A DNA stretch of 49,518 nt, taken from positions 1 through 49,518 of the forward strand of contig NZ_JOIZ01000039.1 in assembly GCF_000721605.1 (NCBI RefSeq), in the 5' to 3' direction. Shown here in pieces: positions 43,431-49,518 of this stretch (positions are counted from its first letter, which is position 1; every line of letters begins with the position of its first letter). The notes beneath the pieces are model-generated. The model worked only from the letters and a program-made list of their open reading frames with translations, made no database searches and was not told the origin of the DNA. A program made the position numbers and the translations under genes. The DNA is from Streptomyces sp. NRRL S-37. Its GTDB lineage: Bacteria; Actinomycetota; Actinomycetes; Streptomycetales; Streptomycetaceae.

Positions 43431-44215
43431 CCACGACCACGGCCAGGACCACGACCACACCGGTGAGCCGGATGGTCTCCCTCGCCCGCGCCGAACTGAC
43501 CCTGCTGGGGCGGAGCAAGGGCACGCTCGTCACCGCGCTGTTCGTGCCGCTGGTACTGCCGCTGAGCGTGCGGTCGGCGGCCGAGGAGATGGACCTCGCC
43601 GAGGCGGGACTGACCCCCGGCGCCGTGGTGCTGCCCGCCGCCGTCGGCTTCTCCCTGCTGTTCGCCGTCTACTCCGCCCTCGTCGGTGTCCTCGTCGTCC
43701 GGCGTGAGGAACTCGTCCTCAAGCGGCTGCGCACGGGCGAGCTGCGGGACGCCGAGATCCTCGGCGGGTCCGCGCTGCCGTCCCTCCTCACCGGGCTGGT
43801 GCAGTGCCTGGTGCTGACCGCGGCCTGTGCGGTGCTGCTGGACATGTCCGCGCCGTCCGCGCCGCATCTGGCCGTCGTCGGCCTGCTGTTGGGGCTCGTG
43901 ATGTGTGCCGCGCTCGCGGCCGGCACCGCGGGCCTCACCCGGACCGCCGAGAGCGCGCAGGTCACACCGATGCCGCTGCTGATGGTCTCGATGATCGGCT
44001 CCGGCATGTTCGTCCCGCTGGAACTGCTCCCCGACCAGGTGGCCTCGGTCTGCGAGCTGCTGCCGCTGACCCCGGTCGTCACCCTGGTGCGCGGCGGCTG
44101 GACCGGCGACCTGTCGGCCTACGAGGCCCTGGGCGCCCTCGCGACGGCGGTGGCCTGGACCCTGCTGGCGGTGTTTGCTGTACGGCGGTGGTTCCGCTGG
44201 GAGCCGCGACGCTGA
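43427..44215 (+). CDS. ABC transporter permease (ABC-2 type)
   Basis: A 262-residue membrane protein with about six hydrophobic helices, matching the ABC-2 export fold. A Thr-rich cytoplasmic start (TTTTARTTTTPVS) precedes the conserved RAELTLLGRSKG entry helix. The ATG overlaps the stop of the ATPase gene by four bases (ATGA). The pair probably exports a lipid, peptide or antibiotic, perhaps in response to the adjacent two-component system. The substrate cannot be inferred. Confidence 0.88.
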   Translation: MTTTTARTTTTPVSRMVSLARAELTLLGRSKGTLVTALFVPLVLPLSVRSAAEEMDLAEAGLTPGAVVLPAAVGFSLLFAVYSALVGVLVVRREELVLKRLRTGELRDAEILGGSALPSLLTGLVQCLVLTAACAVLLDMSAPSAPHLAVVGLLLGLVMCAALAAGTAGLTRTAESAQVTPMPLLMVSMIGSGMFVPLELLPDQVASVCELLPLTPVVTLVRGGWTGDLSAYEALGALATAVAWTLLAVFAVRRWFRWEPRR

Positions 44216-44244
44216 CGTACGTGAGAGCGGGGAGAGGGCGGGAC

Positions 44245-45489
44245 ATGGGCAGGCCGGGTGGCTGGTGGGGGCGCAAGAGCACACCGGCGAAGGTCGAGAC
44301 GTACACGCGGTGGTCGTTCCACTTCGTCTGCCTCTCCGAGATGGCCGCGATCGGCCTGCCGGCCCTCGGGCAGGCGGGGGGACGGCTCGCCCTCGCCCTG
44401 TCGCTGCCGGTCATCGCGCACGCCGCGCTGGGCCTGGTGGTCGTCTCCCGGTCCCTGGACTGGACCCGCGGACGGCGTCCCCAGCCCCTGCGGCTGCTGT
44501 GGACGCACGGCGCCCTGACCGCGGCGCTCGCGGCCGCCGCGCTCGCCGTCGCGCAGCACGGGCCGCCGGGTGACGACGTCGACACCGTCGCGGGCTCGGT
44601 CTTCGGGGGCGTGCTCTGCTTCGGCGCGGGCATCGTCACGCTCGGGGTGCGCGACCGGCGGCGCGTCCTCGCCGTCGTCGGCGGGTTCGTGACCGGAGCG
44701 TTCCTCGTGCTCCTGCTGCTGGGCGCGCCCGCTCTCACCGCGCTGGGAACGGCCGCGATCGCACTGGCCGGCGCCGGCTTCCTCGCCTTCACCGCGGTCT
44801 TCTCCGTCTGGCTGCTCAACGCCGTCTACGCGCTCGACGAGGCGCGCGAGACCCGGGCCCGGCTCGCGGTCGCCGAGGAGCGGCTGCGGTTCGGGCGGGA
44901 CCTGCACGACGTGATGGGGAGGAACCTCGCCGTGATCGCGCTCAAGAGCGAGCTGGCCGTCCAGCTCGCGCGGCGCGGGCGGCCCGAGGCGGTGGAGCAG
45001 ATGATCGAGGTGCAGCGCATCGCCCAGGAGTCCCAGCGGGAGGTGCGCGACGTGGTGCGCGGCTACCGGGAGATCGACCTGGAGGCCGAACTCAGCGGTG
45101 CGCGGGGAGTGCTGAGGGCGGCCGGGATCGACTGCGAGGTGAGCGGTGAGACGGGCGGGCTGCCCGGTGAGGTGCAGTCGGCGCTCGGCTGGGTCGTGCG
45201 GGAGGCGACCACCAACGTGCTGCGGCACGGGGACGCGAAGAAGTGCACCGTGTCGGTGCGGATGCCTGAGGGGCGTGTGGTGTTGACGGTGCAGAACGAC
45301 GGGGTCACGGCTCCGTCCGGGCCGGCCGGCCCGGACGGCGTGGGCGGTTCGGGTCTGGCGGGGCTGCGGGAGCGGCTGTCGGCGGTGGGCGGCACGCTGA
45401 CCGCCGGAGGCGTCGGCAAGGGCGCGTTCCGGCTGGTCGCGGAGGTGCCCCTGAGCGGTGCCGGGGCCGCGCTGGAGGTGGCGTCGTGA
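44245..45489 (+). CDS. Sensor histidine kinase, NarL/DesK type
   Basis: A 414-residue kinase. About five or six membrane helices fill residues 25-210 with little extracellular loop, so it probably senses the membrane itself or its partner transporter, as DesK/LiaS-like kinases do. The dimerisation domain has the phospho-His in FGRDLHDVMGRN. The ATPase domain has the N box REATTNVLRHGDAKK and the G box GGSGLAGLRERL. The ATG at 44245 has GGAGAGG upstream. It starts 29 bases after the permease and overlaps the regulator gene. Confidence 0.9.
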   Translation: MGRPGGWWGRKSTPAKVETYTRWSFHFVCLSEMAAIGLPALGQAGGRLALALSLPVIAHAALGLVVVSRSLDWTRGRRPQPLRLLWTHGALTAALAAAALAVAQHGPPGDDVDTVAGSVFGGVLCFGAGIVTLGVRDRRRVLAVVGGFVTGAFLVLLLLGAPALTALGTAAIALAGAGFLAFTAVFSVWLLNAVYALDEARETRARLAVAEERLRFGRDLHDVMGRNLAVIALKSELAVQLARRGRPEAVEQMIEVQRIAQESQREVRDVVRGYREIDLEAELSGARGVLRAAGIDCEVSGETGGLPGEVQSALGWVVREATTNVLRHGDAKKCTVSVRMPEGRVVLTVQNDGVTAPSGPAGPDGVGGSGLAGLRERLSAVGGTLTAGGVGKGAFRLVAEVPLSGAGAALEVAS

Positions 45490-46100
45490 CGGACGTCGTC
45501 CGGGTGCTGCTCGCCGACGACGAGCACCTGATCCGGGGCGCGCTGGCCGCCCTGCTCTCCCTGGAGGACGACCTCCTCGTGGTCGCCGAGGCGGCCTCCG
45601 GTCCCGAGGCGCTGGCGATGGCGCGGGCGCACGCCCCCGACGTCGCCGTACTGGATCTGCAGATGCCCGGCGCGGACGGTGTGAAGGTCGCCACATCCCT
45701 GCGGGCGGAGCTGCCCGGCTGCCGGGTGCTGATCGTGACCGGTCACGGGCGGCCCGGTCATCTGAAGCGGGCGCTCGCGGCGGGTGTGCGGGGTTTCGTC
45801 CCCAAGACCGTCAGCGCCCAGCGGCTCGCGGAGCTCATCCGCACGGTGCACGCGGGAAACCGTTACGTCGACCCGGAGTTGGCCGCCGACGCGATCGCCG
45901 CCGGCGACTCCCCGCTGACCGCGCGCGAGGCCGAGGTGCTGGAACTCGCGGCGGACGGGGCACCCGTGGCGGAGATCGCGGAGCGGGCCGCGCTGTCCCA
46001 GGGGACCGTGCGGAACTACCTCTCCTCGGCCGTCTCGAAGCTCGGCGCGGAGAATCGTCATGCGGCGGTCCGTCTCGCACGGGAGCGGGGTTGGGTATAG
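45486..46100 (+). CDS. Response regulator, NarL/LuxR type
   Basis: A 204-residue regulator. The receiver domain has the acidic pair ADDEHLIRG, the phospho-Asp in VAVLDLQMP and the Lys of FVPKT. The LuxR-type HTH is at about residues 140-200 (LTAREAEVLELAADGAPVAE, then AALSQGTVRNYLS). The GTG start overlaps the kinase stop by four bases (GTGA), so the pair is translationally coupled. It probably controls its own operon. The stop codon lies 22 bases before a tRNA-Gly. Confidence 0.93.
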   Translation: MTDVVRVLLADDEHLIRGALAALLSLEDDLLVVAEAASGPEALAMARAHAPDVAVLDLQMPGADGVKVATSLRAELPGCRVLIVTGHGRPGHLKRALAAGVRGFVPKTVSAQRLAELIRTVHAGNRYVDPELAADAIAAGDSPLTAREAEVLELAADGAPVAEIAERAALSQGTVRNYLSSAVSKLGAENRHAAVRLARERGWV

Positions 46101-46101
46101 T
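46096..46101 (+). promoter_or_regulatory. -10 element of tRNA-Gly copy 2
   Basis: TATAGT overlaps the last codons and stop codon of the response regulator gene, about 20 bases before the tRNA. No clear -35 is visible at the right distance. Confidence 0.35.
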
Positions 46102-46122
46102 GGGTGTCGCGCCACGGCGCAT

Positions 46123-46195
46123 GCGAACGTAGCTCAGTTGGTAGAGCGCAACCTTGCCAAGGTTGAGGTCGCGAGTTCGAACCTCGTCGTTCGCT
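46123..46195 (+). tRNA. tRNA-Gly (GCC), copy 2
   Basis: A 73-base canonical cloverleaf with anticodon GCC. It differs from the copy at 42264-42336 at three positions. Two are compensatory (G4-C69 became A4-T69), and one is a G to A in the T loop. Confidence 0.96.
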
Positions 46196-46201
46196 CCCTA
46201 T

Positions 46202-46232
46202 GAAGGCCCCGGTCGAATCGACCGGGGCCTTC
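46202..46232. terminator. Bidirectional terminator between tRNA-Gly and purC
   Basis: Perfect 13-bp stem GAAGGCCCCGGTC / GACCGGGGCCTTC with a five-base loop. It serves the rightward tRNA and the leftward purC, whose stop is nine bases away. It is nearly the same hairpin as at 42344-42372. Confidence 0.85.
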
Positions 46233-46241
46233 GTCGTGCGC

Positions 46242-47141
46242 TCAGCTCCAGGTGGTGCCGGTCAGGCGCTCGTACGCCTCCACGTACTTGGCGCGGGTCG
46301 CGTCCACGACGCGCTCCGGCAGCGGCGGCGGGGGCTGCTCGCTCTTCCGGTCCCAGCCCGACTCGGCGGAGGTCAGCCAGTCCCGCACGAACTGCTTGTC
46401 ATACGACGGCTGGGGGCGGCCCGGTTCCCACTGCTCGGCCGGCCAGAAGCGGGAGGAGTCCGGGGTGAGCACCTCGTCTGCGATGACCAGGGTCTCGCCG
46501 TCGAAGCCGAACTCGAACTTGGTGTCCGCGAGGATGATGCCCCGGTCGCGGGCGATGTCCCGGGCGCGGGAGTAGGCGGCGAGGGTCGCCTGGCGGAGCT
46601 GGGCGGCGGTCTCCGCGCCGACCTGGCGGGCGACCTCCTCGTAGGAGACGTTCTCGTCGTGCTCGCCGACGGCGGCCTTGGTGGCCGGGGTGAAGATCGG
46701 GGCGGGCAGCTCGGAGCCGTCCACCAGGCCCTCGGGGAGGGCGAGGCCGCAGACCGTGCGGGACGCGTCGTACTCGGCCAGGCCCGAGCCGGTGAGGTAG
46801 CCGCGGGCCACGCACTCGACCGGGACCATGTTCAGGGACTTGCAGACCAGGGTGCGGCCGGCCCAGTCGGCGGGGGCGCCGTCCGGGAGCTCGGTGCTCA
46901 GGACGTGGTGGGGGAGCAGGTCGGCGAGCTGGTCGAACCACCACAGGGAGAGCTGGGTGAGGACCCGGCCCTTGTCGGGGATCTCGGTCGGCAGCACCCA
47001 GTCGTAGGCGGAGATGCGGTCACTGGCGACCATCACGAGGTCGCCCGCCTCGCTCCGGTACAGCTCGCGCACCTTGCCGGTGTGCAGATGCACCAGACCC
47101 GGAACCTGGATCGGCTCGGGCTTTTCGACGAATCCGGACAC
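46242..47141 (-). CDS. purC: Phosphoribosylaminoimidazole-succinocarboxamide synthase (SAICAR synthetase)
   Basis: A 299-residue enzyme that joins aspartate to CAIR with ATP in purine synthesis. The start HLHTGKVRELYRSEAGD, the ASDRISAYDWVLPTEIPDKG signature, EFGFDGETLVIADEVLTPDSSR and SYDKQFVRDWL match the long actinobacterial/yeast-type PurC. GTG start with AAGGAG about six bases upstream. It is not in an operon with the other pur genes; purSQL and purFM lie 5-12 kb away, with unrelated genes between. Confidence 0.96.
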   Translation of the reverse strand: MSGFVEKPEPIQVPGLVHLHTGKVRELYRSEAGDLVMVASDRISAYDWVLPTEIPDKGRVLTQLSLWWFDQLADLLPHHVLSTELPDGAPADWAGRTLVCKSLNMVPVECVARGYLTGSGLAEYDASRTVCGLALPEGLVDGSELPAPIFTPATKAAVGEHDENVSYEEVARQVGAETAAQLRQATLAAYSRARDIARDRGIILADTKFEFGFDGETLVIADEVLTPDSSRFWPAEQWEPGRPQPSYDKQFVRDWLTSAESGWDRKSEQPPPPLPERVVDATRAKYVEAYERLTGTTWS

Positions 47142-47210
47142 GGTTTCTCCTTGTGGTTCTTTCCAAGTGACTCGATTCTCCCGTATGGGGCGGACGATCG
47201 CGGCCGCGGG

Positions 47211-48737
47211 TCAGTCGCGTTTGCAGATGCGGTCCAGGAGGTTGGCGGTGGCGCGCTGGACGCGGGCGTCGGTGTGGCCGGGGCGGTCCAGGGCCGGTGA
47301 CCAGGCGAAGGTGCCGGAGGCGAAGACCCAGGCGCCGGAGGGGGCCCGGTAGAGGGACGTCTCCTGGTGGCGGCGGACGCCCTGGCGGTCGGTGTACGGG
47401 GAGTGGGCGAGCAGGACGCGCTCCTCGTGATCGGGCAGCGGGGTGCGCGGGTAGTAGCGGTCGGCCTCGGCGGCGACCATGCCCTCGATGCCGTCGCCCT
47501 CCTGCGCGCCGGTCGACTCCCACATCCAGTGGCCGGCGTTGCGGACGATCAGCGGGTGCGGCTCCGGGACGGGGCCGGCGTACTGGATGCCCAGCAGCTG
47601 CTGTTCGGCGCGGTCCTGCTCCCGCCACAGCGTGGGTTTCCCCGGGCCCTGGCGTTTGCGGCAGGTCAGCAGGCGGGCGGGGCCGGACGGGGAGGGGGCG
47701 AGCTCCACCTGCCAGTACATGGTGTTGGCGGAGAGGAAGACGAGGGACGTGCCGTGCTCACGGGCGTGCTCCACGGCGGTGCGCATGGGGACCGACCAGT
47801 ACTCGTCGTGGCCGGGGAAGATCAGGCCCCGGTAGCGGGCGGGGTCGATCCGGCCGGCGTGCAGGTCGCGGGCGTCGGCGTAGGCGAGGTCGTAGCCGTA
47901 GCGCTCGGCCCAGCGGATGACGTCGTAGGCGTGGCCGACGTGCAGCGGGAGGCCGGCGCCCGCGTACGGGCGGTCGAAGGAGACGGTGGTGGCGGCGTCG
48001 GCCTCGCCGAGCAGCCGGCCCTGCTCGTCCCAGGCGTGGTAGAGGCTCGCGCCGGTGCGGCCGTCCTCCGGGTAGAGGTTGTACGCCTGCCAGGTGACGT
48101 CGGGCAGCACCAGGAGGAGGTCGGCGTGGCGGTTGTCGCGGACGGTGAACGGGATGTGCGAGCGGTGGCCGTCGGCGGTGGTGAGAACGGCGACGTACGC
48201 GCCGACACTCCAGTACGACGGGATTGGTAACCGCCAGGAGAGCCACCAGTGGTGGCAGGAGACGGTGCGGTCGGCGGTGAGCGGCGCCGGCTGCACGATG
48301 CCGGAGAGGCGGGGACTGGAGGTGATCTTGGTGGCGCCGTGGCCGCCGTAGTGGCCGATGCGGTAGACGTCGACGTCGAACGGCTGGGGCGGGTCGACGG
48401 TGATGTGGAAGTCGATGGAGTCGCCGGGGGCGACCGCGCCGGTGGAGGCGAAGCCCTTGATCTGGCGGTGCACGTCGTCGGCGGCGCGGAGCCCGACGGA
48501 GTCGGAGGAGGCACGGGGGGCGGGGATCCTCGGGCCGCCCTGTTTCGGGAGGCGGGCGGCGGCCCGCTCGGCGTCCGTGTACGGCTCCGGTTCCACGTAC
48601 CAGGGGACGACCTGGCCGCTGTCGCCGAAGTACGTCTCGCTGCCGCGCAGCCACGGGAGGGGGCCCTGGCCGAAGGGGTCGTTCACGGCGTGCGCCAGTG
48701 CTCCCGATTCCCAGCGGCGGATCTGCTCCGAACCCAT
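47211..48737 (-). CDS. N,N-dimethylformamidase beta-subunit-like protein
   Basis: A 508-residue soluble protein. The pattern (GDSIDFHITVDPPQPFDVDVYRIGHYGGHGAT, shortened here to its ends) begins an immunoglobulin-like region at about 95-200. It is followed by the large domain with LLLVLPDVTWQAYNLY, GHDEYWSVPMR and FLSANTMYW segments, as in the large subunit of N,N-dimethylformamidase. No small subunit gene is adjacent. True dimethylformamidase activity is doubtful, since such proteins are widespread in Streptomyces. No signal peptide is evident. ATG start with GGGGAG upstream. It lies upstream of purC on the same strand with a 69-base gap. Confidence 0.75.
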   Translation of the reverse strand: MGSEQIRRWESGALAHAVNDPFGQGPLPWLRGSETYFGDSGQVVPWYVEPEPYTDAERAAARLPKQGGPRIPAPRASSDSVGLRAADDVHRQIKGFASTGAVAPGDSIDFHITVDPPQPFDVDVYRIGHYGGHGATKITSSPRLSGIVQPAPLTADRTVSCHHWWLSWRLPIPSYWSVGAYVAVLTTADGHRSHIPFTVRDNRHADLLLVLPDVTWQAYNLYPEDGRTGASLYHAWDEQGRLLGEADAATTVSFDRPYAGAGLPLHVGHAYDVIRWAERYGYDLAYADARDLHAGRIDPARYRGLIFPGHDEYWSVPMRTAVEHAREHGTSLVFLSANTMYWQVELAPSPSGPARLLTCRKRQGPGKPTLWREQDRAEQQLLGIQYAGPVPEPHPLIVRNAGHWMWESTGAQEGDGIEGMVAAEADRYYPRTPLPDHEERVLLAHSPYTDRQGVRRHQETSLYRAPSGAWVFASGTFAWSPALDRPGHTDARVQRATANLLDRICKRD

Positions 48738-48910
48738 GATCGCTCCCCTCCCCGGTGTTATGTGGTTGTCGTATGTCGCGCGCTCTTGCCAGGGAGCGCG
48801 AACGGTCCAAGCACATCACATTGCGCACGTCTTCCGTCACCGTTCGTCTTGAATTGACCGAAAACGGAAGGGTGGGCTCCGGAGGTCCGGAGGAGGCGGG
48901 CGGCGTCGGC

Positions 48911-49518
48911 TCAGACGAGCCGTACGGGCTTCTCGGGGCGTATGCCCTGCCGGGTCAGCCACAGCCGGAGGGCGGAGGGGTCGCCCTCCTCGATGAGGAC
49001 CAGGACCCGGGAGGAGAGGTCGGTGGTCCGTGTCCCGCCGAGGAGAAGCGTGGGGCCGTCGAGCCAGTCGAGGCCGGGGGTGGCACCCGCGGTGTCCATC
49101 GCGGCGCAGCAGACCATCGCCGCGATGTGGTCGGCGAGCAGCTCACGCGCGGTGCGCGGGGGCTGGAGCGGGAAGAGGGGGAGCGCCTGGCCGTCCCGGA
49201 GGGCGACGGCGTCCGCGCCGGCGGCGGAGGCTCCCGCCGCCTCCTCCCTGGCCAGCTCGGCACTCAGCCGGACGGCGAGAGCGGCACTGCGGGGGGTGGC
49301 ACCGGCCAGGTCCTCGTCGTCGGGGTCGGGAGTCATGGACGGGCCGAGGCCCATGACCGGCCCGGCGGGCAGGACGGAGGCCGGGGCCGGGTCGGGCTCG
49401 GCGGGTGAGCCGGGTGCCGTGGGCGGGGTGGACGTCGTGAGGGGGCCGGGGTCCGTGGGTGGGACGGGCTGTGGGAGGGGGGTGGTCAGGTGGGTCAGGA
49501 CCCGGGCGAGGGTGGGGC
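48911..49518 (-). CDS. Unknown protein, 5' end beyond the window
   Basis: The reading frame is open from the stop at 48911 to the right edge, so at least 200 codons are seen and the start is missing. The visible N-terminal part is Pro/Thr-rich (LTTPLPQPVPPTDPGPLTTS). The C-terminal 120 residues look folded, with a helix (AALAVRLSAELAREEA), a Cys pair (MVCCAAM) and an ending LRLWLTRQGIRPEKPVRLV. I do not recognise a family. ATG codons at 49354 and 49336 could be internal starts, but the open frame beyond them suggests a longer gene. Confidence 0.6.
   Translation of the reverse strand, partial: PTLARVLTHLTTPLPQPVPPTDPGPLTTSTPPTAPGSPAEPDPAPASVLPAGPVMGLGPSMTPDPDDEDLAGATPRSAALAVRLSAELAREEAAGASAAGADAVALRDGQALPLFPLQPPRTARELLADHIAAMVCCAAMDTAGATPGLDWLDGPTLLLGGTRTTDLSSRVLVLIEEGDPSALRLWLTRQGIRPEKPVRLV

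Noticed and set aside
41646..46232. Genomic island inserted at tRNA-Gly
   Set aside because: No integrase, no transposase, GC content like the surroundings, and the gene order matches what I recall of other Streptomyces. Only a possible cassette duplication is retained as a finding.

Overview
The window is high-GC chromosomal DNA from a Streptomyces. The evidence is a BldC protein as I remember it from S. coelicolor (68 residues), a valine dehydrogenase, an AtrA-type TetR regulator, an Lsr2 paralogue, a mycothiol-dependent-type enzyme, a 14-bp Streptomyces-type parS site and very strong GC bias at third codon positions. From memory, the gene order follows the S. coelicolor segment from about SCO4122 (left) down to about SCO4070 (right), so this is mostly core chromosome rather than an island. 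No insertion sequence, prophage, CRISPR array or large biosynthetic cluster was seen.

Left part (1-16.5 kb). The first 300 bases look like the promoter and leader region of an rRNA operon running leftward out of the window. Then come a MarR regulator divergent from an MFS exporter, a PAS-PP2C-ATPase signalling phosphatase, a type II NADH dehydrogenase divergent from the AtrA-like regulator, a 670-base repeat-rich gap, a degenerate asparagine-synthetase/lasso-cyclase-like protein, an NsdA-like sporulation-associated regulator, L-2-hydroxyglutarate oxidase, tRNA m7G46 methyltransferase, a PrsW-type membrane protease and an M23 cell-wall endopeptidase. The M23 gene sits directly behind a well-conserved c-di-AMP (ydaO/yuaA) riboswitch.

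Middle part (16.9-33.5 kb). Initiator tRNA-Met follows a RibD-like reductase/deaminase with the domains in reversed order. Next are a DUF3040 protein, tRNA-Lys, a DEAD-box RNA helicase with a long Arg/Asp/Gly repeat tail, a lipoprotein, a small zincin, a membrane metallophosphoesterase, a tRNA Glu-Asp-Phe cluster with a parS site between Asp and Phe, the giant helicase HrpA, a second identical tRNA-Asp, a DUF6274 protein, bldC, an unknown protein, vdh and a DUF3073 protein.

Right part (33.5-49.5 kb). Purine biosynthesis genes lie in three groups: purF-purM, purS-purQ-purL (overlapping start/stop codons) and purC. Between them are a META-domain lipoprotein, a DinB/MDMPI-type enzyme, the Lsr2 paralogue lsrL, two tRNA-Gly genes, an ABC transporter plus two-component system (four genes in a tight operon) and a further tRNA-Gly. 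A dimethylformamidase-beta-like protein and the 3' part of an unknown gene end the window.

The most unusual object is the tRNA-Gly(TCC) at 42112-42183. Its T arm carries GTGC where GTTC is expected and its D loop lacks G18. These are the kinds of change known in staphylococcal glycyl-tRNAs reserved for peptidoglycan bridge synthesis, and Streptomyces peptidoglycan carries a glycine bridge. Other points are the riboswitch, the parS within a tRNA cluster, two loci bracketed by duplicated tRNAs, and the degenerate asparagine synthetase.
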